DNA from: Sphaerulina vaccinii
Lineage: Eukaryota; Ascomycota; Dothideomycetes; Mycosphaerellales; Mycosphaerellaceae
Direction of reading: 5' to 3'
DNA: 64,000 nt
NCBI GenBank assembly: GCA_022570795.1
Contig: JAKUDP010000028.1
Location: 682,001-746,000 of the forward strand
Shown here: positions 42,532-54,333 of the stretch, in pieces
Layout of the letters: each line of letters begins with the position of its first letter
How positions within the stretch are numbered: the stretch's first letter is position 1
Translations under genes and position numbers: made by a program
Notes under the pieces: model-generated
Databases searched by the model: none
The model's input: the letters and a program-made list of their open reading frames with translations, nothing else
Told to the model about the DNA's origin: nothing

Positions 42532-45500
42532 GGTTATAAGCCTAGGTTTATAGAAGAAGTATTAGGTAGTAATAGTTAGCCTTTTCTAATAGTAGAATAT
42601 AAACCTATAATAAAAAGAGCAAAAGGAGACTTAAAGTATACCTATCTATACTACTAAAAAGACTTAGAAGAACTCGGTATATTCTAGAAGTTCCTAAAGA
42701 TAGATAAGATAGAAAAGAACCTAGTAAGGCACACCTAAGAGAGTAGAGCTCAAAAGGTATAAAAAAGAAAGAGTAAGCTAGAGGCCAAAGTACTATCTTA
42801 TATAGATAAGACTTAACCTCTGCACTAGAGTACTACTAATACCTTAGAAAGATGTGTCCCTCTAAAAAGAGACTACTAAAGTCTATCTACAAGTATAGAT
42901 AAGTAGGAAGTATAAGAAACTATACTAAGCTTATCTAAGAGAGAAGGAAGAGAGTTTTAGATAAGGAAAGTAGCTATCTAGAAACTACTACTTAAGTTAT
43001 TTAAAAGAGTATTAATTTTCTAGAGTTTAGTTTTAATATTTTAAGTAAAATAGATTAAAAGTAAGGAAATAGATTTAGTAGGAGAGTAGCTATACTAATC
43101 CTAATACGAGAAAACTATAAAGCCTAGTTTAGGATAATAAGAATATATCTTATATCTAAGTAAGTAGAATAGGTTCTATTAGAGACTATACTAGATATTC
43201 TAGTATTAACTCCTTTAGAATATATATTAACTATATTATTAGACTTACTAGATAGCTCTATTAAGAGAGTATCCTATAAGAAGTATAATATAGTAGCTTT
43301 CTATAAGATATATATTTATATATTAGTAGATAATTAGGAAGTAATATAGGAAATTAAGATAGTAAAAAAGCTCTAGAAATAGGCTAAAAAGAGATATAAG
43401 AGTAAGCTCTAAGCTATAGGAAGGAGTCTTCTTAAATAGTATACTATATTCGAGATATAAAATAGCTAGACGATTAATAAAGTATAGTAGAGCCTAAGTA
43501 CTATTATAAAAAGAGTAGTTATAATCTCCCTATAGTTTAAAGAAATTAAGACTAAGAATAGAAAGATATAGTAACTTCTTATAGCTCTATCTAAGTCCTA
43601 CTTAATAATTAGAGATAGTATAGACCTAAAGTAGGATCTTAAGCCTTAGGATATCTTTAGAATCCTAAGAGAAAAATAGGAATAGATAATAGGCTAAGAG
43701 ATAGCTATATTTGCTAAGAAAGGTACCTAGGGACTACTAGCCTATTTCCTCTATAGAGGACTATATATCTAGAATAATTACTCTAGACTCGAGAGAGCAA
43801 AGAAAGCTACTAAAACTATAGTACTAAAGATAGGATACTAAATTAAGAAAAGATACTCTCTATTAAGATAAAGGAGGGGATCTTTACTAGGAAAAGATAA
43901 ACTTAAAGAAATAGTAAAGTAACTTAAACTTAAAGTATAATCCTTTAAGAAGAAATCCAACTTAAGTAAAAAGTACCTAAAGAAGGCTTTTATAGTATAA
44001 GAAAATATAGGGTTACTAACTACTTTAGAAGCATCTCAGACCCTATTAGAGAATAAGGATATAGATAAGATAGCCTACTTAACTATAGACGCAAAAGGCA
44101 AGTATAGGCTATCGGAATAGCTACTTAACTTTTATACTTCTACCTATATAACTAACTAAGAATTACTCTTTAGGAAACTAAAACTTTTTTAGACTAGGAA
44201 GTAGATTAAAGTCGGTAGTAGCTACTTAATAGCTATATATATTAGGAAAGTAGTAATAGAGGGAAGAAAGAGAAAACAGATTATACTAAAAGATATTCTA
44301 TTTATACCTAGTCTTAGAGTTAATCTCGTTTTATAGAGTTAGTTTAGTAAGTAGTTTGGTATTCAACTACCAAAATTTATACTTATTTTAGCCTCTAGAA
44401 AAGTAGTTGTCTAGACAAGAATATTAGAAGGAGTCCTATTTATTAAGGAAATTAATAAAAGTCTAGCTAAGTCCGTCGGGCTCTAGGGGCTCGACCGAAA
44501 TCAAGTATACTTCTTATAGGAATTAATAGATAAAATATATACTCTCTATATATTAGAGAGTACCTAGGATTAGTAGGAGCTCTAGTATTAAAGGCTTGTA
44601 TATTTTGGGGAGAAGGTAGTAAAGGACTTTTACTAAGTCTTAGATTTAAAAAGCCTAATACTAATTCCAAAGGAGTATAGGGTATATAGGGTCTATATAA
44701 TAGTAAAGATAAAGTAGTATAGAGGGAAAAAGATATAGTAGAAGCCTTAAAGGCTAGCTCTTATATCTATTAATATCTATAGACTTCTACCTATTTTAAA
44801 ATTAGAATTTAAGTAGTAGCTTGAAATTATTAATAACTTCTTAAGAAAGAAGTAGGCCTTCCTACTAAAGTTAAGAATAGATATACTACCTACCCTCTAC
44901 TAATAGAAAAGGAAGGTAGAGCTTTAATCTAGAAATTCTCTCTAAGTAGTAAGGAGTAATAGAGCTAGGGAACTTCTTACTATACTAAAGTAGTAGGAGA
45001 GAGAGAATAGAATCTCTTTCTATACTACTAAGGTATATAACTCTATTTAGAATAGAGTTATTAAAAGGTCGATCTAGACCTCTAAAGAAAGAGTAAAAGC
45101 AATACTAGAAGAATCTAATATACTAATTAAGTTCTAGCCTAAAGTACTAGAAGTAAGTATTATTATTAGGAATACTCTTCCAAATAGGCTAGATATTAAT
45201 AGATTTAAGGTCTTACCCGAGAAGGCGTTCTTAGAATAGAGACCTCCGGTATTATACTTTAGGGTCTAGAGCTATAGAGTAGTTATATATATAAACCTAA
45301 AGTCCTAGCTAGCTAGGATATAATTAGATAAACTAATAAATAGAGGCAAGGATACTATATTCGTCGGTTATATTCTAGATACTACTAAAATATAGCTTTT
45401 CTAGAAGCCTAATATAGAGGCTATTAAGGCCTATAGTAATACTAAGTAGTTTGAGTATAAGAAAGGAGGAGATTTGGAGTTGAATGTTCCTAGGCTTAAC

Positions 45501-46410
45501 TAATCTAGTATTATACTAGTTAGGAAACTAGTTAGGAGACTAAAGAAGTAGGAAGAGTTCTAAAGTCTGTCGGGCCCTAGAGGCCCGACTAAATATTAAC
45601 TACTATTTATATAGCTTAGACCTCTACCGAAGAACAAGAAGGAGTACTAGAAAATAGATCTAGAAGAAGAAAACTCCGGGAGTATATAGCTTTAGAAGGA
45701 GAAAATTAGAATAGAGCAGCTAACTAATTAGCCGACTAAAGTTCGTTAAAAGACTAGTAGAAATATATATATTAGAAAATATCTAGATATTATATAAAAT
45801 CTACTAGAAGTAAGAATACAATCCTAGAAGAGAAGGAGATCTATCTCCGATAAAAGGGAAGGACCTAAACCTAAAGCCTATAGTATAGTTATAAAGTAGG
45901 TCCTCTAAAAGAGATAGAGAGATAAGAAAGAGAATATACCTAACCTAAAGTATTATAAAGTATTCCTTAGCCTAATTAAAGAAGAAGGGGATTATATCTA
46001 GGAAACCTTAGTAGAGATTAAGAAGGTTATATTTATAGTACTCGGACCTAATATTGCTTTAAAGTATAAGGTCTCTATTCTAAAGTTCTATAAAGAAGTA
46101 ATATAGAATTCCAAATAGAGCTATATATAGAAAGAAGTAATCTAGAGAGAACTAGTAGCTTTAGATAGTAACTATACCTAGAAGCTAGTTATACTACTAA
46201 AGGGTACAAACCTTATAATATCTAGGTAGGTCTTTAATATAAAAAGATTAATTAGTAGAGCTATTAAAAAGTTTAAGGCAAGACTAGTTACTAGAAGGTT
46301 CTCCTAGAAGTTTAGAGTAGACTTTAAAGATACCTTTATACTAACTATAAGGTATAATATTTTAAGAGTATTTATAGTAGTTGTTTACGAGAAGGACTTA
46401 GAGATATACT

Positions 46411-47310
46411 AAATAGATATAAATAATATATTTATAGAGAGCTCTCTAAAAGAAGATATCTATATAATCCTACCTCTAGAAGTAGAGGTCCTACTAAACT
46501 AGGTTCTAAAGATCCTAAGGAGTCTCTATAGACTTAAGCAAGTAGCAAGAGACTAGAATAAACTCTATATCTCAAAGCTAGAATAGATAGAATTCGATTA
46601 ATTAGAGATCGACCTATACCTACTTATCTATAGAGAAAGAAAGATTATAGTTCTAACCTATATAGATAATATACCTATTATAGTACTAGAGCTAAAGAAT
46701 ATTCTCTAGTTTAAGAAATAGCTTAGTAAGGTCTTTAAGATTAAGAATCTAAAAAAGCTAGAAAAGATTCTTAGAATAAAAATAATAAGAAATAGAGTTA
46801 TAGAAACTCTAAAGCTTAATTAAAAATACTATATCTAAAAGAACCTTATAAAGCTAAATATAACTAAGGAAAATACCTATCTAACTCTCTTACTAATAGA
46901 TAGTTATAAAAGCCTTACTAAGGCAATTCTATCTAATAAGAGATATACTAAATAGAAGTACTAGAGCTAGATAGGTATATAGATATAGCCGATAGTTATA
47001 ATAAGACTAGATATTACTTTTGCTCTTAGTAGACTAAGCTTATATATAGCTAACCTAATAAGAGAATATATAAATACTCTAAAGAAACTAGCAAGATACC
47101 TTAGGTCGTCCCTAGACCTAGGACTTATATTTAGAAGAGGTAGTAGAGGCCTTATTAGATATTTAGACTCTAACTATATAATAGATAAAGTAGATAGAGT
47201 TTTAATTCTAGAATCTATCTTCTTCCTCTATAGAGTACTAGTATCTTAGATAAGTAAAAAGTAGAAGTCTATAGTAATATCAACTATAGAGGCTAAGTAT
47301 ATAGCTCTAA
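46411..47310 (+). pseudogene. Decayed Copia reverse transcriptase/RNase H region
   Basis: Recognisable as RT by the degenerate QIDINNIFIES and TYIDNIPII motifs and as RNase H by GLIRYLDSNY and the following TEAKYIAL-like block, all in plus orientation but cut by frequent TAG/TAA codons and some frame changes. Typical RIP products of CAG/CAA codons. No function is expected. Confidence 0.75.
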
Positions 47311-47765
47311 ATATATATACTAAGCAATTTCAATTTCTAGTAGCACTTCTAAAGGAAATAGACTATATAGAGTTAGTAGGAGAATATTTTTTTTAACTAC
47401 TTATTAAAGCAAACTCTAATATAGTAAATAAACTTAGACCTATTTAGATTATAGGGAATAACTAAGTATCTCTAACTCTAGTTAAAGATACCTATACCTA
47501 TAAAAGATCGAAATATATTAATATAGCCTATAATAATATTAGAAGACTCTAGTAGCAAAGGAAGATAGTAGTAGTATATATTCTAATAAAAGAGATAGTT
47601 ATAGATAGGTTAACTAAGCTAAAGAATAGTCCCTAATTCTAGGAGTTTATAAAATAACTCTAGCTTATATAAATAGCTCTTCTATACTTAATAAGTTATC
47701 GAGATTTGGAATAGAATATAAGTACTAGAATATAGGGTAGAAGAACTATCTAGCCTAAGTAGGAG

Positions 47766-48012
47766 TATTAGAAAGTATAGTCTAGTTAGACTATCTAAGA
47801 GATACCCCCTTAGGGATTAGATTATATAATATATATTATATAATAGTAGGTTATATAGCTTATCTAATACTCTATATCTTAGGAGGAGATGCAACCTATA
47901 ACTAACTAATATAATTAATACGGTTAGTTCCTATCTAACGCTTCTACTTCTATTATATATTGAGACCCTTCCTATATATTATAGGTATATATATTATTAT
48001 TCTATTTCGATA
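47766..48012 (+). repeat. 3' LTR of the Copia element (247 bp)
   Basis: Same length and order as the 5' LTR, differing mainly by C/T and G/A changes. It is less mutated near its end (TTGAGACCCTTCC against TTAAAACTTTTTC in the 5' copy) and more mutated in its middle. A short purine run (AGTAGGAG) precedes it as a possible polypurine tract. Confidence 0.9.
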
Positions 48013-48017
48013 AGAAC

Positions 48018-48560
48018 TACTATATTCTTAGTATAATAATATAGATTAGTCTTATTTATAAAGTTCTACCTAAGCTAGTATACTTCTAGTAAGAGTACTA
48101 TCTTACCTTAATTAATAAGAGTATACTAGAAAACTATTCTTTTAAATAACTACTACTAAATACTATTCTTTCTAATATAGCTTTTTATAAAATAATCTAG
48201 GCTTATATTAATATCGATAGCTATAACTCTACTATTATTACTTTCGAGAAGATACCTATTCTTGTCCTCGATAGTATATCGATATATAAAGGCGTCTTTA
48301 AAGCTAGTATTAAAAACTATAGTATTCCTTATACTTTAAATATTTAGCTACTAAACTTACTAGATCTTAACTCTATTAAGAATATCTAGGCTATTATAAA
48401 GGCCTATATTAACAAGCTACCTTACGCTAGTACTAACAAGTAGCTAATAGTCTAGGTCTAAGAGTAATAGGATACTCTAATATCTAAAGAAATTAAAGTA
48501 GTTACTTTATTATTTTAGTATTAAATAGAGCTTTTTAGAGAGAGAGTTAGTATATATATA
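48018..48560 (+). pseudogene. C-terminal remnant of a Tc1/mariner transposase
   Basis: Plus-strand text with many TAG/TAA stops that fits the end of a DDE_3 transposase: a decayed ILVLDNAxIH-like motif near 48258, then near 48350-48400 a decayed YSPDLNPIENxWA motif (read as LLDLNSIKNI-stop-AII), then KAYINKLPYAST. Stops mostly sit where CAG or CAA would have been, as RIP predicts. Not functional. Confidence 0.7.
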
Positions 48561-48816
48561 TTAGGTACTAAATAGTAAATAGCATCGGCGCTTTCGATTG
48601 CGCGTAGTATCGAGGTCGTGTTAATAGTATTAGTATTATAGTTAATAGATAAGATAGTTACTTTTTATTCGAATTCCTCTTAAAGTAAACTTTGCTTCAA
48701 AAGGTCGTTATAACGGAGCTGATTCCACCTTCGGTAAGAAGCGTAATTGGCTCAATTAAGCCGGACTAATAGTTTTAGCGCCTCCGGGGTGGCCTGCAAA
48801 AACATGGTATGGAAGC

Positions 48817-48848
48817 ACTAACGAACGGCTGTGGGAGGTGACTGTACC
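48817..48848 (-). repeat. Right terminal inverted repeat (32 bp)
   Basis: Exact reverse complement of 40837..40868, 8 kb away. No mismatch, although the interior of the element is saturated with mutation. Confidence 0.95.
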
Positions 48849-49475
48849 AGATCTCGCGAAAGTTGTCTCGGCTGATCAATGGGCGGATGGCCTGCCTTAT
48901 CTTTGAGACCCAATCCAACGGATGCTTCTACTTGCAAATGTTCAACTCGTGTGCTGACATTGAGGCCAGACATCCGCCGACTGGACTACACTGATATGCA
49001 ACTCGTACCCGAATAAGACGTGCCTGCCACTGGTCATGCACGCTCACGAGACGATACATTAGCCTCTCTAGCTGCATCGACGCCCCGGCGTGGCACCTAG
49101 AGATGGCTATGTATGTATTACTAGTCTTCAAGTGTAACCAGTTGGTCTCAGTATCAGAGCATAGAGTGAGGTGATCGGTAAGTGAAGTTGCACCGGCGCA
49201 AGTTGTAGCACCTTGCACAAACGATATAAGATTCTCGCCAGGCCATGCATTCACACGTGTGTCATCGTGCTGTTTGTTTCACCTTGCTTCTTTCCACGAG
49301 CACATCTCCAGTGCGTTGTTTCTGGGTTCTGTTTCCAGGCTGGGGTTCCTGGTTTGTGCTCGGCCTTGTCTCCTAGGACTTGCTATTTAGGAGAAAGTCA
49401 GTCCACTAAGTTGGAGCGTTGACCTTGGCTCACTCGACATCGACATCGACATCAACATCTCGAGCGTCTCGCATC
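48849..49475. promoter_or_regulatory. Right flank of the transposon and upstream region of the permease gene
   Basis: 627 bp of normal composition with no supported gene; a 108-codon minus-strand frame (48928..49254) lacks family resemblance. The last 60 bases before the permease ATG have a repeated CATCGA pattern, a simple leader sequence. Confidence 0.45.
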
Positions 49476-51361
49476 ATGGCGGAACAGGAGCTGGAGAAGA
49501 AGAACTACAGCGTCGAACATGGAGGTGTGGAAGACTATACCGGGGAGCGTAAAGGTTCGATCGCCATAGGTGAGGCGGAGGCGCTGTATGGCGACATTGC
49601 AGACGCAGAGAAATACGGCTATGTATGATATGATCTTTTCTGATACGCAACGAGCATACACTTACGTTGTTCATAGGTCTCACGAGGACTCAAGTCCCGC
49701 CATATCCAATTCATCGCTCTCGGAGGCACAATGTAAGCATAGTATAACCACACGAGGAAGAATGATAGCTGATGTCTTCTTAGCGGCACAGGTCTTTTCT
49801 TGGGTATTGGCAAAGTCTTCGTGACATCCGGACCTTTATCAGTACTCCTTGGATACACCTTCACAGGTATTGCCATCTATGCCATGATGCAATGTCTAGG
49901 TGAAATGGCTACCTGGCTCCCTCTGCCTGGAGCTGTCCCGCAATACGCCGCACGCTACGTCGATCCAGCTATGGGTTTCGCAGTAGGCTGGAATAACTGG
50001 TACTCGAATGCCCTTACTCTCTGCGCCGAGATTTCAGCCGCTGCGGTAGTCATTGGTTTCTGGAACGATACGATCAACCAGGCAGCGTGGATCAGTATCA
50101 TTCTGGTAGTGATCGTCTGCCTGAACGTCTTTGCGGTTTCCATCTACGGCGAGGCTGAATTCATCTTTGCCTCTGTCAAGATTCTCACCATCATTGGTCT
50201 GCTGCTCCTGGCTCTCGTCATTGATCTTGGAGGCGCTCCTGGCCAGGATCGTCTTGGCTTTCGTTACTGGAAGCACCCATGGCAAGCTATGAAAGAGTAC
50301 ATCGGGACTGGCGATGTGGGCCGATTTGCAGGTTTCTTCAACGTCCTTGCCAATGCTGCTTTCTCGTATGGTGGTGTTGAAATGGTCGCTGTTGCTGCAG
50401 GTGAAGCGGAGAATCCTCGCAAGAACATCCCAAAGGCTGTCAGACGTGTCTTTTGGCGTATCTTGTTCTTCTATGTTTTGGGAACGTTGGCCATTGGAGT
50501 CATTGTACCAGCTGATGACGATCGTCTCCTCAGCGGTGGTGCTGGAGCTGCGTCTTCGCCTTGGGTGAGAATGTGTCGTTCTTGATTGTTCACGCTCATG
50601 CTAACGTTATCGTTCAGGTCATTGCCATTGTGAGAGCCGGCATCCCAGTTCTTCCTCACATCATCAACGCTGTCATCTTGACGTCCGCTTCGTCTTCTGG
50701 AAACGCCTTCCTATACACTGGCTCGCGATACCTCTTCGCTCTCGCACAGAACAGACAAGCACCAAAATTCCTCCTGACTTGCACGAAGAAGGGTGTCCCT
50801 ATTTACTGTGTCCTCATCACAGCATCCATTGGTCTCCTTACATATATGACTGTGTCTTCCGGCGCATCAAATGTCTTCGGCTGGTTCCAAACACTCACCA
50901 CGATCACCGCGGTGATCACCTGGCTCAACATCCTAGTCGCATACATCGCCTTCCGTAAAGCCCTCGCGGCTCAAGGCGTCGATCGCAACACCCTCATCTT
51001 CAAGTCCAAGTGGCAACCATACACCGCATACTTTGCTTTGGTGTTCTTCTTGATCATCGTCATCTTCAACGGGTTCGCCGTCTTCACAAAAGGCAACTGG
51101 AGTGTGCAAGACTTCGTTACTGTAAGTCATTGCTGTGATGTCTTTATGTGCGAGAACACTGCTGACTTATGCTCCCAGGCTTATGTTTGTGTCCCTATCT
51201 ACTTCGCATTCTTCATTTTCTGGAAGATATTCAAGAAGACGAAGTTCGTTGCGAGCAAAGATGCAGATATCTGGACTGGTAAGGCAGCTTTGGATGCTGA
51301 AGTTTGGCCTGAGCAGATTCCTAGGAACTGGCTTGAAAAGGTCTGGTTCTGGATCGCATAG
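49476..51361 (+). CDS. Amino-acid permease (fungal YAT/AAP family)
   Basis: Five exons, 49476..49622, 49677..49732, 49784..50564, 50618..51121 and 51179..51361, give 556 aa with 12 predicted helices. A polar cytosolic N-terminus of about 55 residues comes first. Then the family block SRHIQFIALGGTIGTGLFLGIGK (restored by joining exons 2 and 3), YAMMQCLGEMATWLPLPGA, FAVGWNNWYSNALTL, FFNVLANAAFSYGGVEMVAVAAGEAENPRKNIP and the C-terminal WLEKVWFWIA. The intron before exon 4 has a GCTAAC branch and all junction phases agree. The text resembles the Dip5/dicarboxylic branch, but substrate range cannot be read from sequence. It lies 630 bp from the end of the transposon island. Confidence 0.93.
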
Positions 51362-51904
51362 ATGTGGTGTACCTTGCAATGTGGTCAGAGTTAGATTTGT
51401 TATGAAAAGCATCCACTCAACCTCACGTCCACACCCCATTGACCAAGATATCGAGGTCGCATTAGACTAGGGTCGTCAACATCGATCGTCATCGACATCT
51501 ACTTGATTGCTCATTCACTACGCTACTTGCAGCAGGCTCGACCAACTCACATATCAGCAACTGGAGACAGAGAGATCATACATCGCGCTTTGAATGCAAT
51601 GACAACGCGCATGACAAGCACCGATGTCCTTCATTTCCATAGCATGGCAAGCAAGCTGATCTTTTGCGCGGCCAATGAACAAAGACAGTAGGCAGAGCTG
51701 ATGCAGCAGACACTTGCTGGTATGCGCATGCTACATAGCTATTGATCGGGCATGATACAGATAGGCCATTTGAGGAATTGGGAAACCAGGGAAGACGGAA
51801 GTCCACTCGTGTCGAAGAAGCCTTATCATTTGCGTTGCGCTCGTGTCCCGCGTGTTGGCCACTCGATTGTTATCAATTCTCCAAGGAGGTTCTTGTTGAG
51901 CTCC
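51362..51904. other. Convergent 3' intergenic region, 0.54 kb
   Basis: Between the ends of the permease (plus) and MBP1 (minus). Short overlapping frames only; nothing supported. Confidence 0.45.
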
Positions 51905-54088
51905 CTAAACAACACCGAGCTGTCGGTCTTCAAGCTCTGCCACAATTTCTGGCAACATGCCTTCGACATCTTCTTCTCGGACATCCAGTGCTCCAGTAAG
52001 GAGCCGTTTATACCCTGTCTGCTTGTCACTCATGCCAGCATTTGAGAGGGCTTGCACGATGGCTGTGAAAAGGACCTTGCGCTGTTCTACCAGTTCGTGG
52101 AGTTCCTGCACAAGCGGCAGCTTTTGCGTGACCTGTTCTTCATCATCATCAAGCAACATATCGTCAGGAGGTGAGTCCGACGATGTCTGCTCTTCCTGGC
52201 TCAAGATCTCTTTGAGCTCAGCATCCTCCTCCTCCTGCATCAGAGTCTCGTACTCTTGCATGAGAGCTTGCAGCTTGCGAGACATTGCATCATCATCTTC
52301 GGCATCATCCTCGGCCAGCTCGAGGTCTTTGGCGGTCAGCTCGTCCAACTGTTGGTGCAGCATCTCGATCTGCGCCGAACGTTCTGCAGCCACTTGCTCA
52401 GCCTCCAACCTTTCAGCTTCCTTCTCCTCGATCTCGGATTCCAGATGTACTGCAAGTTGATCCGCTTTGCTCTTCAGTGCGGGCATGATTGCTGATGTCA
52501 AAGACAGGGCAGCCTCTGACTTAAAGTTGCTGCTATCAGATGATTGCGAAGCTTGGAATCCAGCTTGCGACAACGTAGGATCGATCATCGCAGCGCCACT
52601 TGTGCCGTTCAGATGAGGTCGCACTGGGCCTCCGAGGAAAGAAGGCCCTCGACTATCGGCCTGGAATGGAGATGATGATAGCTGTCGATTATGACTTCGC
52701 TCCTGTCGCCGACGATTCAGCTGGACAATCAGCGAGTCTGCCGTCTCTCCCATGTGATTCGGTATTCCAACAGCTGCGTTTCTTCCAATCAGGCTGCGAA
52801 CACATTTGCGCGCTCCGTTGCGTGCTGCTATCGTGATAGCCGTGTCGCCGTTGTTGTCTTGCGTGTCCAAGACTCGTTCTATCTGATCCGGACCCATGAT
52901 TTCGGGCATCTTGTTAAGGATGCAGTCCATGTAGTACCTGGCGCACTGGTACTTGCTCTTCCGTTCAGTGATGTTAGCAATGTGGTGGAAGACGGTCTGG
53001 CCATACCATTCCTGCATGTTTACAGTCCGGATAAGCAAGCCGGCAAGCTTGTCCATGTTCTGACGATCGTAGTTGTTCGTGAAGAGTACAGCGCGCATCA
53101 GAGGGGTCTCTCCATTCTTCGACTGCACATCCACTGCAGCTTGTCGCCGTATCAGATCCTTGACTACTTCCAGATCGCCCATGGCTGCTGCCCAGTGTAG
53201 TGCAGTATGTCCCTTGTCATCGATTGGCCGGTTAAGGTCAGCACCTTGAGGTGGGAGGGGGGCCACAGGCAGCTGATCTAGCGGGCTGTCCATAAGCATG
53301 AAGTAGTCCAGCAGTTCGTCTGCCCACAGCTGGTGCTCCTTGTCGGCCTGAGACATGGGATCCTCCACTCTTCGACGTTTGCGGTCTCCTCCAGTATACT
53401 GCGAATCATAGTCCTCGAAGGCCTCAGACACGACAGTCACATCATCAGGCGTCTCTGCGCCCTGCATGCTCATCTGATCGTAGTCATGCATACCAGCAGC
53501 AGCTGCACTACGCTTCGTTGGGGGCTTCATGGGCGATTCTTGGACCTTCTTGACAGGAGCACGCCGTGAGGTGGCAGGTGCGCGTGGTGCTCGCGGTTTG
53601 GAAGAGGCAGCGGTGGCGTGCTTGGGAGCAGGCGGTGGACTTCTGTCGCCAGGCACGTAGTCGAAAATGGGTCGTAGCTTGTCCAGGACACCGTTCTTCT
53701 GTGCCAGGTCGCGACCATCGGGGAGTGGGATCCATGTTCCTGCGCGCACATTGCATGGTCAGCAATCGCATTCTCTTTGACGTTCTCTTCCATATCTTTC
53801 TGCTTGTTTTCTTGACGGCTTTCTTCGCAGCTGACTGATAATGAAGGGCAGCATACCCTGATATTTGCCATATCCACCCTGCACTTTCTCGTGCACGCCT
53901 TTCTGCACTTCACGCTCGAGAATGCGGGTTCGCGCCGGCTTGTCGTAGTCGGCGACCTTGAGGATATGCGTCGCGTTGATCCAGTCGTCAGAACGGCGGC
54001 GCATAATATGGTTCCCGCTGACATTGTACTCGTACACTGGCACATTGCTGTAGGTCGCGCTGTAGATCCTCTTGTCATCGGGCGCCAT
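51905..54088 (-). CDS. mbp1: APSES transcription factor of the MBF complex (Mbp1/Res type)
   Basis: DNA-binding subunit of MBF, which switches on G1/S genes at MCB (ACGCGT) sites. Two exons, 54088..53857 and 53739..51905, give 688 aa. The 117-nt intron (GTATGC..GCGCAG) lies inside the DNA-binding domain and joins GKYQG to TWIPLPDGRDLA. The APSES/KilA-N domain fills residues 1-100 (IYSATYSNVPVYEYNV, RRRSDDWINATHILKVADYDK, RILEREVQ). Ankyrin repeats occur at about 250-390 (GHTALHWAAAMGDLEVVKDLI, NGDTAITIAARNGARKCVRSLIG). A long coiled coil occupies about 470-600 (VHLESEIEEKEAERLEAEQ). A C-terminal helical part would bind the Swi6 partner. Basic patches between APSES and ankyrin domains (GGDRKRRRVED) look like a nuclear signal. 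Confidence 0.94.
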
Positions 54089-54333
54089 ATCGTCTGCTGT
54101 CTTCTGTATTGCTGTCTCCCAAGGTATGTTTTCCTACATGTGGTCGATATACATGCATAAGTGTGCTCGCGTAGACGCGTGCGAGATTGGCGTCGTCTGT
54201 CGGCCCGTTCCTTCCTTCTCTCAAATGGTGGCGTTCAGGAATAGGACTACCATTGTTACTCATCGCATATGAAATCATTCTCTCAACCAGGAAAGAGAGC
54301 GAGAAGAGAAGAACTTCATCGACTTCATCGAAG
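54089..54333. promoter_or_regulatory. Divergent promoter between MBP1 and TRP1
   Basis: 245 bp between two starts that point apart. It contains ACGCGTG at 54175-54181, which includes the MCB core ACGCGT that MBF itself binds, so self-regulation of mbp1 is possible. One such site alone is weak evidence. Confidence 0.5.

Larger units (their letters stand above)
42285..48012 (+). mobile_element. Copia-type LTR retrotransposon, complete but RIP-inactivated
   Basis: 5728 bp with two 247 bp direct LTRs (42285..42531 and 47766..48012) and the 5 bp target duplication AGAAC on both sides (42280..42284 and 48013..48017). LTR ends read TA..TA, as TG..CA would after RIP. Internal order and motifs give the class: decayed reverse transcriptase (QIDINNIFIES near 46411 for the DxxxAFL block; VLTYIDNIPII near 46650 for the YVDD box), then RNase H (GLIRYLDSNYIIDK near 47150 and SKKQKSIVIST-TEAKYIAL-like text near 47255). 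Polymerase order INT-RT-RH marks Copia, not Gypsy. No frame longer than 70 codons survives. Confidence 0.88.
40841..48844 (+). mobile_element. Tc1/mariner-type DNA transposon, interrupted and RIP-mutated
   Basis: Perfect 32 bp inverted repeats close the region (40837..40868 and 48817..48848). Each reads TA then CAGTCACCTCCCACAGCC from outside in, so the element proper is taken as 40841..48844 with a TA target duplication. Removing the nested Copia element and one target copy leaves about 2.27 kb, a usual size for this class. Right of the insertion, decayed transposase text is readable on the plus strand: ILVLDSISIYKG, resembling the DNA-(x)-I-H region, and LLDLNSIKNI then AIIKAYINKLP, resembling PDLNPIENxWxxLK of the DDE_3 catalytic core. 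The N-terminal half should lie at about 41050..42279 but is too mutated to trace. About 200-270 bp next to each end keep normal CpA/TpG. Confidence 0.8.

Noticed and set aside
44467..44670. The only open frame over 60 codons inside the AT-rich island
   Set aside because: On the strand opposite to the Copia polymerase, in RIP-mutated sequence; a chance opening.
48928..49254. 108-codon minus-strand frame beside the right inverted repeat
   Set aside because: Outside the transposon; no transposase or other family resemblance.
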